Assembly: GCA_904063045.1 (NCBI GenBank)
Contig: CAJFCJ010000006.1
Location: 2,992,408 to 3,056,407 of the forward strand
Direction: 5' to 3'
DNA: 64,000 nucleotides
From: Dimorphilus gyrociliatus
Lineage: Eukaryota > Annelida > Polychaeta > Dinophilidae
Each line of letters begins with the position of its first letter. The first letter of the stretch is position 1. A program made the translations under genes and the position numbers. Under the pieces are notes generated by a model. That model searched no databases and had not been told where the DNA came from. It saw only the letters and a program-made list of their open reading frames with translations. Positions 10,908 through 25,722 of the stretch are shown here, piece by piece.

Positions 10908-11894
10908 ATGTTTAGAAAATTTTCGAGAAAACCGTGTGTCATTGAATACGAAAAATATACGGAAAAAGGATATGATTCAGATGAAAGAGCTCATCGAAAG
11001 TGTATTGAAGGTTACTATCGAGTATCTCAACCAGAGCGGTTTAAAGTTATAGGAAGTCGGCGATGGGGTGATGAAATTGATGCAAATTACAATCCTCCTC
11101 GGTTCACTGATTCCTCTGTCCTAATGGATCCTACAACAATGAAGAAGCCAATTTGGGCTGATTTACCAGAGAGTCAACTGTTCAATGTTCTATGGAATCA
11201 AGAAGACGAACTTGATGGGAGAAAAGTGAATAGAAAAAGCTTTGAATGCGATTACATAGTTGGACCAGCTTGTAAAGCTGATTTAGGACGATGTAATTTA
11301 CCATTGAATCCCAAAGGAAAAACGGGTATTGTAGGTCGAGGAATACTTGGACGCTGGGGGCCAAATCATGCTGCTGATCCTATTGTAACTAGGTGGAATT
11401 TAAAAAACGACGGGACAAAAGTTTTACAATTTGTAGCAATAAAACGGGGCGATAATGGCGAGTGGGCTATACCTGGTGGTATGGTGGAACCAGGGGAAAA
11501 TGTAAGTCAGACTTTAATAAAAGAGTTCTGCGAAGAAGCATTAGGAATATGGGAAGAAGAGAGTAAAGATATATCCTTAGAAACCAGAGAGGAAAAACGA
11601 ACAGAAATTGTTAATGAATTAAAAGAATTTTTCGAGGAAACTGGTGTTAAAATTTATTCAGGATATGTTGACGATCCAAGAAATACGGATAATGCCTGGG
11701 TTGAAACTACAGTTTTCAATTTTCACGAAACTGATTCTAAAACTGTCAGCAAATATAATCTAAGGGCTGGTGACGATGCTATCAATGTAAAGTGGATGAA
11801 TATAGATGAATGCCAACAATTGTATGCAAGCCATTTAGACTTTGTTAGAATGGTTGCAGAGAAACACGTCGTTCCAATGAATACAGATTTGTGA
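10908..11894 (+). CDS. NUDT9: ADP-ribose pyrophosphatase (NUDT9-like), intronless
   Basis: A Nudix hydrolase that in NUDT9 splits ADP-ribose into AMP and ribose 5-phosphate; the vertebrate enzyme is mitochondrial. It has 328 aa in one exon (human 350). The N-terminal domain is that of NUDT9 (YPRF-type NPPRFTD, WADLPES, GRWGPNHAADPIVTRW). The Nudix box spans residues 191-213: GMVEPGENVSQTLI then KEFCEEAL. The box has Lys where the family has Arg (REF in human NUDT9); the metal-binding Glu pair is kept. The catalytic stretch IPGGMVEPGE is intact. It is the only clearly recognised complete gene in the window that needs no introns, which may mean a retrocopy origin or simple intron loss. Confidence 0.93.
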   Translation: MFRKFSRKPCVIEYEKYTEKGYDSDERAHRKCIEGYYRVSQPERFKVIGSRRWGDEIDANYNPPRFTDSSVLMDPTTMKKPIWADLPESQLFNVLWNQEDELDGRKVNRKSFECDYIVGPACKADLGRCNLPLNPKGKTGIVGRGILGRWGPNHAADPIVTRWNLKNDGTKVLQFVAIKRGDNGEWAIPGGMVEPGENVSQTLIKEFCEEALGIWEEESKDISLETREEKRTEIVNELKEFFEETGVKIYSGYVDDPRNTDNAWVETTVFNFHETDSKTVSKYNLRAGDDAINVKWMNIDECQQLYASHLDFVRMVAEKHVVPMNTDL

Positions 11895-12121
11895 ATTGTG
11901 AATAAGATTTCAGCGTGTTTCGTTTTTTGTGGCGAGTATTTAATTTTTAAATATCTTTACGGTTCCAAGATGAAGTTTGTCATAAAAATAAGAATTTAAT
12001 ATGAAACGGAAGACCCAGTCGTCAAACGTCATTTTAAATATTCATTGCTGAATTTAAAGTCTTTTCAATCGATCAAATTATCTATTAAGATATATTCAAT
12101 AGATTAACGATCTTTATTGAG

Positions 12122-13850
12122 TTAGGTAAAATTTCTGAATAGAGAATTATCTTTAAAGCTAAATATACTACAGGCAGCTCGATAGCTTTTGCATTTCAAT
12201 TCTTTTAAATATTGAAAATTGACAAATTGCCATAAAGTTTCTAATGAACATAATTTATCATTTTCTAAAGGTTTTCCTTTACAAAAGCCAATTTTTCTTG
12301 TTACATCCTTTCCATTATACAAAACTCTAAAGTAGTTCCTTTCATTATATTCGTACTGTTCGAAGATGATCCTAGAGGCGTACGGAGGCCATATACCCGT
12401 ATTAACCCCTAAAAGCGTCAATAGAGGATCTATAGTGGAATCGTGTCCAGAGTAAAGGAAAAATTTTTCAATAGTCTTTTCTTTCATGTTGGACGCTATT
12501 TCGTATAAAAGTGGAATCATTTTTAAATATGATACAACTTTCCAAAAATTCGTGTTGACTTTAGTCTTTCCATGAGAATTAACAAAGTTAACAAGCTTCC
12601 TAAACTCGACAGGATTTATGCAGTCTCTTTTGTACGAGGGCAGAAATTCATTGTGACAAGCTTGAACCATTGCAGTATCCATTATTTGTCGGGCAGGTGG
12701 TAAATTTGAAGCATCGACGTCAAATACATTGGACATGTGTTTATAAACAGAGTATAATTTCGGATGTTTATAAGAGTTAGCAGGCTGGTTAACACCAGAT
12801 GCCATTAAGTTCATAATGGCTTCTTCTTTTAAAGGTTTACATGCACATGGATGATTGGATTTCTGGTGGCATAAGCTGTTATTTCCAGCCTGGAATGTGG
12901 TTTTAAAATTACAAATAGTTGTTATTGAGACCTAGTTCTAAAGAATTGCACATTTCATTAATAATAACTGTAATAGTACTTTAAGTTAGATTTATAAGTA
13001 ATTAAATAACTAAAACCACATTCCTTGTCTATAGTTATCCTGTTTACAGTGAAATTTGGTAGAAAACCGTGGAGGAGAGCTAAAGCACTTTGAAAAGTTC
13101 TACGATAATAAGTACTTCTTACATAGACTTTGTTGTCGTATTGATCGTCCAATAGTTTGTGATTTTTTATGTATCTTTCATTTAATAATTTACCTATTTC
13201 TACATGTTGAGCTGCGCCTTCTGGAGTGAGGAAAGCTTGACCGCAAAATTCATCATTGGGGAAAATTGGGAAAGGTTTAAAACTATCTCCTTTATTCCTT
13301 AAATTCAATTTGACTTGTTTATTCATTGATTCTGTATAATTTTTAAAAGACGGTAGCTTCTTTTTAAGTTGAACATTATCTTGAGCTTTGCAAGACTCAG
13401 TCAAGTATTTATGATTTGGAATTGAGTGAATTGGAAACCTATCACCATGTCTAATAATAGTAAATACTTTTGTTAGTTTATACTTGGAACTAATTGAGCC
13501 TGGAACATATCAATTAGTTTTAAAGTAAATGTATTTCTTTCAATATAATAAATACACACCTTCTTCTCCATTGCCTATTTCTGTTGGAAAGTTGCAGTAG
13601 TAAAGAATATCGTCTTTCATTATCTTTTCCGATGGAAGAACTTTCTTGCAATTTGAAGAATATGATATTGTATAAGAATAAACTGAAATTTTTGGCGGGT
13701 ATTAAATATGATTGAAATATATTATTTCGAATTTTAACAACCTAGATATAGAATAATGCATGATACAGGAAAGGCTATAAAAAATGCTGGTCTCCATTTC
13801 AATCTAACGATCTTCATTCTTTCTCCAAATCCTGTTTTGCGTGAAGTCAT
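12122..13850 (-). CDS. PXYLP1: 2-phosphoxylose phosphatase 1 (PXYLP1/ACPL2-like)
   Basis: A Golgi histidine-acid-phosphatase-family enzyme that in vertebrates removes 2-phosphate from xylose in the glycosaminoglycan linker. Exons on the minus strand are 13850-13742, 13682-13560, 13499-13048 and 12931-12122, giving 497 aa. Residues about 21-36 are one hydrophobic segment after a basic N-terminus, so it is a type II membrane protein. KVFTIIRHGDRFP carries the catalytic R94-H95-G96; FLYSGHDST carries H391-D392; the C-terminal VLYNGKDVT matches the family. The exon 3 to 4 join (ACT|GTAAAC to AACTAG|GTCTC) was chosen because it alone keeps phase with canonical sites and matches the family's spacing between GFLPNF and the next Cys; it is the least certain join. 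The gene is closest in fold to ACP6 nearby, but the two are not recent duplicates. Confidence 0.87.
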
Positions 13851-14472
13851 TTAATTCATTCAACGTCACTAAAGAATTAAATTTTGCGTATTATCGTTCA
13901 TCAATGACATTCATTGAATAAGCCGAAAAATGTCAAAATTCACTTTGGGAGATCTAAAATTATTGAATAGCAATAATGATTTATCTGCAATGGATAACAA
14001 TTTGATTTTGTTAGGTTTCCATTTAAGTTAAGGAGACTAAAAGTTGTATCCAACGTATAAGGAATCGACTCACAAAACTGGTACTGATTTATTTATTTTC
14101 CGGTTCCTGTAATCGGATTGCGCCAGTTTTAAACTTGTCACTATAATAAATTAGAAATGAATGCCCGAAAATTAGCATTTTCAACGCTTTACATATCAAT
14201 ATTATAGAGGCTATATTTAATAAATGTAGAGTTTACTTGAAGTTATGCAGCTCATCTTTCACTGTTACTGAGATTTTTTTGTATAAAAAATTTTCATGTA
14301 ACGTTCAATATAATGTTTGCTAAAAGCACAATTTACTGTTTCAATACAAGCAGATATCAAGTTATTTCTTATCAATTTCCATTTCATACGATATATTATA
14401 GGTTATTTTCATTTTACCACAGCAGGCTAATGAACGTAACTACATTTCCAAGTAACCGGAAGCATTGACTAG
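13851..14472. other. Divergent interval PXYLP1 / KAT5
   Basis: About 620 bp between divergent genes. It holds the PXYLP1 promoter and probably the KAT5 first exon, which I could not place. No other feature is seen. Confidence 0.5.
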
Positions 14473-17117
<2,645 letters not shown>

Positions 17118-17617
17118 AGTTTTTTAAAATGGAGAAGTGGTATCTACAAAAAAGGCTTAATTATTTCCTAGACGAAAGCTTTCTACCTTTTCAGCTGATA
17201 AAATCGTGACATTAATAGCCCTGAACTGTTGTTCTTGGCTGGTAGAGTCCAGATGACACTCACTATTTCATTAAGCTTGTTTTTTTTTTTACGCTGAGGC
17301 TTTCTACAAATAGTTTAAGACTTAAACATTACTTTTCATCATCAACCAAAATTACTAGACTCATGAGGCAAATGCTAAGAAGAAGAGCTTGCACATTGAT
17401 GTCAACTGCTTAAAGTGGAGATCGAAATATTCGCCAGCATATTCTTAGAGAGCAGTCGTTGTATTCTTAACCTCATAATCACAGTCATGGCGGGTTTGAA
17501 CTAGGCTATACTCTTGCCTTTTCTCGAACTCATTCTGTTGTGAAAGCAATGATTTCTACCCGTACATATATATATATATATGTATATACAGTATATATGA
17601 AATGAAAATACATATAT
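17118..17617. other. Convergent 3' interval KAT5 / GPCR
   Basis: Five hundred bases shared by the two 3' ends. It ends in a (TA)n tract interrupted by ACAG near 17565-17600. No coding exon is seen. Confidence 0.6.
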
Positions 17618-19914
17618 CTATTTATAGGATGTATTTATGCACATTTTTGATGGAACCTCGATATTTTCTTTGTTTATTATGCCTTTGATGGTCCGGACAT
17701 AGACCTCGGTAAACTCGTCGTAAATATTTTTACTTACTTTTCTGCATTGGAAAAGATAGATGATTCCTCTTCGAAATTTTCCATTCAATATACAGTAGAG
17801 AATTGGATTCTGAGCGGAATGAAAGTGACCAAGGAGTAAACAATATTTTAGAAGATTGGCTGCTTTAGAATCTTTTCGGAAATCCACATACAGAGAAACC
17901 ACTTGATAAGGCAACCAAGATATAGCAAAAAGAATAGCAATTGCCACAAGCATTCTGGCTAGCCGTCTTCTCGATTTTAAAATGGATGTTTGACTTCTTC
18001 TTAGGGATTGATCTTTTTTAGTTAAACCAGTCCAGGCCATGGCATAACAAAATGTAATTACAAAACCTGGTATAACGTATAGAATCAAAAACAAGCAGAC
18101 GTCAAATAAAGCTCGTCTTTGTTGTAGTACTTTCCAATCTTCACTGCATATTGCAATAGTTGTAAATTTCATAGGCGTGATTTGGGTTAACACTTCTATA
18201 TAGATTAGATTTCTGACCAAAATTAACGGTACCATAAGAAGGGATGAAATTAACCAAATTATCGCTATAGTGTACCTAATATTTCGACTTGTAGTGAATT
18301 TTCTAATCTATTTTGTGTAAAAGTAACGCCGTAGTGCATTTATACAGTCGTAGAGTCACTTAGGACAAATACAAACGAAAGTTTATATAAAATTTAAGAA
18401 TTTTATGGATACTTATTACGAGATTCTTTTATCAATATTTTTTTTACAGTATATCCTACTAGCGTTACTTTTATTGGATATAAGATAGCTAAATATCTCT
18501 CGATGCTTAAACACATCAGTGTTTGAATAGTACTAGCTAAAGACACACCTGTCAAATAACAATTAAAACATGGAAAAAGAATGTACCGTAAATCAATGGC
18601 AAAATATCTAACCTTGGAAATATGTTGTTGCTTTGCATAGAAACAAGCCGTGCGGCCAAGGTTTATAGACATATTCAGAAATCGTAAAAGGCATACAAAA
18701 AGCAGCAACTGTTAATAAGTCAATACTTTAAATACACCTTTTTAAAGGATAATTATCTAGATTATCGTCAATTTAAATTTAATTTCAGCATCATATTGTT
18801 ACTTTATATTCGTTAATAAAAAAGCTTACTACAGTATATCTGTGACTTCAATTTTTAATTTCAGTATTAATAACATTATAATATATCATGTGGACTAGTA
18901 TCAAATTTCTCCAACCTTTAACATATTATATTCAATTGAGCATAGTGTACAATACGGGTAATAAATTTAACAAAGACCAATTATCAATCGTATTGATAGC
19001 AACATAAATTATGACACAGATTTAACTCTACTATCTGTGATGCTCTAATAGCTTATTGTTGAGTTATTTCAGTTTTAAAACTGATTTTACACTATTTAGT
19101 CGATAAACGACTTTAAAGGGTAAGATAACTTTGAGATACATGCAAATTTTTCACTTAAAGGAATTATGAACGTTAGCTTTTAAGTGAAAAGAATCGAAGG
19201 TGATAGACAAGTACTTCAAATTTATTTATTTAAAAAATAGACTTGAGGCTATTTTGGAGAAAAGAACACTGGTAGGATAAAATAAAATAGGATTAATAAG
19301 TAGAAAAGAAGAAAAACACAGAGGAGGGATTGAGGGCGGGAGGAGGAGAAGAGAGGAGGAAGAGAATCTAAACAAAAATAATGGCTAAGAAGAAAACAAA
19401 TTCTATTTAGCAAACGCGAATAACTCGAAATGGATATTTTACTGCCCTACATATTTGCTCTTAAGGGAATTTAAAACATGGTAATTAAGAATCTCTTTGA
19501 CTGAAAAAATTACCAAAGGAAGGGCTATCCTATTCAGCTGCCTATGAATTACGGTTCTTCCAAGATTTATCATTTAGATGCTAATGTCTAGCAATTAAAA
19601 ATGCATCTATTGCTTTAGGATTTTATATTTACGAGAAAAACGAAAGGTTAGGTAAAAACCTAGGGTATTATATCAATAATTATTTACGTACCGAGAAGAT
19701 CGCTAAAAGCCAGATTAAGGAGGAAAAAGTTTGTAGAATTCTTCATGGATTTATGCATACAGATGACAATGAGAACAAGACTATTTCCTATTATGGCCAC
19801 TAAGAATATAGGAATGTATACGACAATTAGGAAGACTGTAGCCATGTCCTTTATAAGTAACGTATCCTTCATAAGGGGAATGGTGAAATTAGAAGAATTG
19901 ATTGCAAACTCCAT
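17618..19914 (-). CDS. Rhodopsin-family (peptide-type) G-protein-coupled receptor
   Basis: A seven-helix receptor, probably for a neuropeptide. Exons on the minus strand are 19914-19692, 18708-18613, 18548-18413 and 18275-17618, giving 370 aa. The N-terminus has NSSN, a possible glycosylation site. TM1 has GNSLVLIVI; TM2 has NLAFSDLL; the first extracellular loop has KPWPHGLFLCK with the conserved Trp and Cys. TM3 ends in SIERYLAILYP (ERY in place of DRY). TM6 has ISWLPYQ and TM7 HSAQNPILYCILNGKFR (NPxxY). The exon 3 to 4 join gives SRNKYTIAIIWLISSLL, a proper start of TM4. The 920-bp first intron is the longest. The ligand cannot be named; the pattern is that of the broad allatotropin/orexin/neuropeptide-type receptor group. 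Confidence 0.9.
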
Positions 19915-22834
19915 TATATTTTTCTGTTTATTTTGTTTTAGTACTTATCTTTGCAAATAGGAAATTAATTATCATGTATTCTTGATAAAAATTTGTTTGC
20001 AACCCTCCCTGTTGGTGGTTGAGGAGAAAATGAATATAATGAAAAGTAGAGAACGCCCTCTAGTGACGAAGAAACTGGGTCGGACGGTATTCAAATGTCT
20101 AGAAAGATAAATAGGCTTTAATTTATTAAAATTACATTAGATAGATGTTATTTATTGATAATAAAGGCTAAAGGAGAAGGAATATAGGTAAAAAGTGAGA
20201 AGATGGGATAAATGATAGCATTGTAGATAAATAAATGTTACCTAGCATTAAAATTATTACTGTAGCAATGAAGATGCAATAGTGAACTGATTTTTTCTCA
20301 AAGTAAACATTCAAAACATCGTTTCAATGCAATAATCTAAGAAACATTGCATGTAATCATAAAATTTGGCTTTGCAATAGTAGTTAGCTCAGTATTTTCT
20401 CTACCAGCTCGAAAGTTGGGCCTATTGTACAAATAAATGTTAGCCTTTATATAAAGTTGGGGAATCATAGTTAGAAATGATGTCTGAATGCGTTTTCTTT
20501 ATATATATATATGTATATTAGAAGTACTCGTTTAACAACTAATATTTCTTATTTAAATGAAAAAGCTATCCTTTTCTTTTCTGTTGAACTTTAGATAGTT
20601 TATAGAAGTTGTATGGTAATAATATATAAAGAGAACTGAATGAGTTTAATTTTAGCCAAGTTATGAAGGAATGAATGAGATTGTTGTATACAAGCCTGTA
20701 ATACGAAGAAATATTTGTCAGATTAAGGAGGAATTTGTCAAGAGAAAGAGGTTTCTTAACTTGATTCTATGGAAGAAAGATAAATCCTAGATAGTTTTAA
20801 CAGTAATACGGTCATTAAACAAAAAAAAACATTGCTTTCTAGTTTTATCTAACAATAACAAACTTGGAGAAAGAAGACTTAAATCTCGTACAAGATAGAG
20901 AAGATTCAACATAACCTTCATAGTTATGAAACTGATCGTAGAGTGAGATCTTATGCGTATAAGAATTCTCCATCATTTTGGTAATTCATCAACCAAAAAA
21001 TGCTTAATACTTTACGAAAAGGGCGGAATGTGTAAGCGAGGAACTACTTTCCCCTATTTATCGGATACATCTATTCAGTATATATCTAATATATTCAATG
21101 ATATAGACCTTTCGAATATTTGCACGAAATTCTCGCCCATATGAAACAAATATCATTGTTACTACAAGCCGTTAGCGAAATTGAGCAAAACTAAAAATTC
21201 ATTGATATTGTTTAGTTGTAAATGAACTAAATGCTATCAACAAGACACGACCCTAAGTAAGTTAAAACGCATGTGAATTTTTGCGATATCTAAATTAGTG
21301 CTTATCCCAAGAAGTCGTTTTGGCAGTGTAAATGCTCCTTAATTTTCAATTAACTATTCTAGTACAGACACATACGTATATTTATGTACATACTGTATAA
21401 CTTTTACTGTATGTTGCTCTTTGTAAATAAAGTAGATAGTAGAGAAATTTATTCAGAATACTTATACCAATGACTTTGCAATTGAGAATACAAATTTGAA
21501 AATGATCCTAAAGCCCAAAAATAGAAAATAGGAGAAAGTCAACATGTTTGTTGAACCGATTAATAATCTTTATTATCAAAAAATCTTAATATAATACAAA
21601 TAAGACAGTTTACGGTTATATAAAATGTTTGTTTGTTTAAAGGTGTAAAGATATTGGCTAATAGGCCAAATATGGTCAAATGGATAACATCATCGGGATT
21701 AGTTTGGTCGTAAATATTCATAGCCAGCGATTCGCTATCGTTTTATTATGCAATTCTACTCTAATTCTTCAATCAGAGTTGTTAATAAACTGTTTGATTA
21801 TATATAAATATTTCATAATTATTATATTTCTTTATCTTAAAATATTCATATAAAAAAAAACATATAAAAAACAAAAGAAATATAAATTCATAAATATTTA
21901 TAATGTAATTTTACCCAGAAAGAATCCTAAATTATATCATTAAGCTTTGAAATGAAACTTCTATTCTGTTAAAAGATAAGCTCATCATTAATATACAAGA
22001 GATATGATATAAACCCTCAATATAGACATAATGTATATATATATGCATATAAATCTATAACACAATATAGATCTAAACATAAGAAATATAGGGCCATAGT
22101 AACAGAACTGTCTTGTCCGTTTAAGTGACTGAAAATATGAATAAATTTGAATATATACAATGTTATTTATAGCGGTCGGATAAAATAATATATTTCTTGC
22201 ACAGAATCAGGACAAAGCAAAATCTCTTGACTACATCATGCTTTTAAGTCATCCTGAAAAAAAGAATAGCTCATTAGCTACTGTTTCTTCAAAAAATACA
22301 TCTTTTTTCTTAATGCAATTAGAATCACAGAAGGAAAACAATAAAATTGATTAAAATGATTGTTAATAATTAAATAATATGTCTATTTGTTAGTTTATTA
22401 GTTCATTCGTTTACTCTGATCGAAATATTTTTCAATTATCATTAAGAATAAGGGCAGTTGGTAAGAAATTAACTACGAAAATACTTATACAGTTTGCTGT
22501 AAAACATTTTAGGGGAAAGAGGCCTAATCAGTCTCTTCTCAATAGATATTTATCATTATATATGCAAGTAGTCGTTTAGCTCATCATTAGCTGAAAAGAA
22601 TCACTTAAATGATGATAATATGATTAAGTTGTAGGATTGGTCTTTATTTATTATTAAGTACTAATGAAAATTCTCTACAGGATCATAAAAATTCTATGAA
22701 AAAAGTTTAAAAATGATAAAATTCAAAAATAGGAACAACTTAAGTGCATGAAAAGGAAATTATATATATATGCATATCTCAGTTTGACAATACAGTTTCT
22801 GCTTATATCTTGATCAAGTAAACTTAAGAAATAG
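19915..22834. other. Large intergenic stretch GPCR / R3HCC1-like
   Basis: About 2.9 kb with no exon that I can support on either strand. It holds the GPCR upstream region, a CTCF-core-like site at 20053-20066, short TA runs, and ATACTGTATA-type motifs near 21389. Confidence 0.55.
20053..20066 (-). promoter_or_regulatory. CTCF-core-like site upstream of the GPCR
   Basis: On the minus strand TCACTAGAGGGCGT matches the CTCF core CCASYAGRKGGCRS at 12 of 14 positions. It lies about 140 bp upstream of the GPCR start codon. Binding is inferred only. Confidence 0.4.
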
Positions 22835-25046
22835 TTAAGACTTGTCCATCGCACATCCCTTAATACTTCCATCCCAGGCACTTCTGTTACTCTTTATTTC
22901 CCTTTTTTTTTTCTCTCTGGCTTCCTTAAGTCGTCTTCTTTCTTCATCCCTCTGCTCCTTATTGGTATTCCTATCAAGACCAAGGGCACCAATAACTAAA
23001 TTCCTTGCTATCAGCGCGTTCGTTTCTGGTCGTAACCTGCGAAAGAAAACAAACAAGTAAGATGTCTTTTATATCTCTACAAAATGTTCCTGAAAGAATG
23101 ATCGCTCATGCTCATTAATTCAAGATAGTGTAATTTTTATAATGTCTATGTACTGTTACTTATCTACTCATTATAAATATATTATCACAGAATAAGTATT
23201 ACATGACACTCAAAAGTCTTTACATACACTTAGAGAAATAGGAGTTATGTACTTACTGATGAGGTTCAAAAAGATCGGAACATTGTTGAGCTTTCAATTT
23301 TGTTTGCTGTGATGCTAGTGATATAGGTCTAGTTTTCACAAGTCCTCTATTCTGTTTTAAAGCGCTAATAGCTGCTTCTTTACATGTAAAAACACCAATA
23401 GCATGAGTTTCGTCAACCCATCTCAGATCGAAACCGCGTTTTAAATAGTCCCTGAATACGTTGATGATATCACCTGTGTTAGTTGTGGGAGGAAAGTCAT
23501 AAATTTCTATCAGGTGACTGCAATCTTTATCTCCTATATTCCAATCCGTTGCTGTTTATATCATTGATTTATTAAAATTAGAACGCGATACGAAAAATAT
23601 TATACAAATGCTCACTCTTTAAATTGTCGTAATCAAATACTGGCTTTTGAATTGTTACCTTGCCAACAGCCAGCGAGAGATCTTTGGCCGTATCAGCATC
23701 TAAGCAATTTCCGTAGTCGTCGTAGTGTTGGTCCCACGAGTCTCCTTCATCCTCCGAATTTTCATCTGTACTCTTTTTCTCCAATTCTTGAGTTTCTCTC
23801 TCTCTTTCTCTATTTGTTGTAGATTCTTTTTCAATTATCTTGTTTTGTTTACTTTCGTTGTTATCTTTATTTTTCTCCAAGTCTGACATTTCGTTAAAGT
23901 ACTTGTAGGTTTCGCTTTGCTCAGAGCGCCAATCGGATTTGAAAAGAGATCCTCTAAAACATGTGTAAAGTATTAATTGAAATTGAGTGAATTATATAAA
24001 ATGGTTACACGAGTGTCTAACAATTCATTTAAAAGGAGCCAAGAATGAATGTATATGTATTTGTTTTCCTCTTAAAAAACAGTATTAGATTTCTACGTGT
24101 ATCGTAAATATTAATATATTCAAATATATACATATACTGTATGTTTATATCATATTTTGTTTCAAATTATAGCGTTCCTATAACAAAAGTTAGATAGAGA
24201 CATTTAAAATAACTTAAACATAAAAGCCATATAATGCTACACAAAACAGGGCTAGAAACATTATATCCCATAGCGAATGAACTTTTATTGGATGTCTAAC
24301 TCTTTATTTATTGTCTGTTTGCTTAGTTTTGCCTAAAAATATGATCAAACTTTCACATTGTCATTTTACAGATATAGATGTTATATTCCCAACAGACTTT
24401 TCCTTTTTTTGTGTCTGTATTAAACGAATTCAAAAGTACTCTAATTGTTAATTCATAATTTTAAAATAGAACTGAAAAGTGTAGACATTATATCACGATA
24501 TAAATATTTTGGTAACGTTTGATACTCTTCTCTTTCTTACTAGAATAAAGTTAGTTATTCGTGGATATTAATTGTTCTTTAGTGATCATTTCTTGACTAG
24601 ACTAGTTTATTGGTTACATGATAAATTCTAAAGGGATAATAGTTTCTTTTTTTTTCAGTTTGATGGTACTCAATTGAAATAGTTACCTTGAAAGTGTTTC
24701 TTTGAGACAAACAACAGTTCGTCTAGATGTTCCCTGCCCAATAGAAAAACTACCTAAAGATTCAAATTCCTTGCAGGTAGCGTGAATCAGTAATCGATGA
24801 AAACCGTCCAAAGGTGGAAATAATAGAACCCTGGATTAAAATTGCATGTCTTAATTATTTATGTTATAATCCATTGCTATACGTATATATTATCTGATAA
24901 CTCAATAAAATAACCTATCAATTTGAGCAGTTTTCAAAAAAGCTCCAAAATCGGAAGTTAAAAATTGGATAAACTCGTTTTCTTTTGAACTAAGTGGTCT
25001 ATTTAATTGTATTTCAGCTTGATTTGCCAGTGTGTATATCTTCAAT
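22835..25046 (-). CDS. R3HCC1L: R3H and coiled-coil domain protein (R3HCC1/R3HCC1L-like)
   Basis: A single-stranded nucleic-acid-binding type protein of unclear cellular role. Exons on the minus strand are 25046-24915, 24830-24687, 23953-23616, 23551-23257 and 23036-22835. The R3H core is VLLFPPLDGFHRLLIHAT followed by SIGQGTSRRTVV, with the R-x3-H pair in HRLLIH. After an acidic Glu/Lys/Arg-rich tract come SWDQHYDDYGNCLDADTAKD, an RRM-like segment (LIEIYDFPPTTNTGDI and FDLRWVDETHAIGVF) and the conserved RPETNALIARNLVIGALGL, as in vertebrate R3HCC1 proteins; the protein ends in a basic coiled coil. No ATG opens the first exon found, and a TAA precedes its acceptor-like AG, so a 5' exon is missing. 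Confidence 0.87.
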
Positions 25047-25722
25047 CTTTAATTTCAAACTGGCTTAATATAATTTAGTATCGCTTTACTAAGCTCCTCG
25101 ACTGATCATATCTTTAATAAAAGATTCGCACTAAATGGTGGGTACAGCTATATTGCGCTTGTGAAAAAAATAACAGTACATTGTCACTGTACAAACACTC
25201 TGAACATGAGCACCAATTTGAAATACCAAATTTGAACTAATGTATTCAATCATGAAAAGTCATTGCAGCTAATATTCGGCATAGTTTCAAAGATTGGAGA
25301 TGTATACTAGTTGAAATGGCTTTTGATTAAAAATCAAAAGTAATTGCTGCTACTCAAAGTGGACAAAATGAATAATTCTATTAAGGCACTAGAGTGGCTA
25401 GTTAACTTATGGAAATTTGTTTTGAAAAATTCACAACCAAAAGCTCTAAAACCTTACGTATGCTAGTTTGACTCTATAACCACTAGTGCCATCTTTAAGT
25501 TTCGTCGTGCAGAAAACTGGTATACTGCACCGGTGATGTAACAAATAAAATTATCTAATCTGTCAAGAGCTACTAACTCTCGCAAGATAGGCCTGCTTCG
25601 TTCATTAAACTTGAAAAGGCCTCCTAAACGTACAAAGAACAAGCAACCTTAAGGAATATCTCTTTATCAATGTGACATTGTCTGTTTGTCATTTTCTTAG
25701 CATATTAATCATTCTGGGAACG
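25047..25722. other. Divergent interval R3HCC1-like / sulfotransferase
   Basis: About 680 bp. It should hold the missing first R3HCC1-like exon and the sulfotransferase 5' UTR. An AG acceptor (TTTTCTTAG at 25692-25700) 22 bp before the sulfotransferase ATG suggests an upstream noncoding exon. Confidence 0.45.

Noticed and set aside
25031-25310. Imperfect inverted repeat between the first R3HCC1-like exon and the sequence 250 bp away
   Set aside because: About 16 of 20 positions match; too short and too weak to separate from chance.
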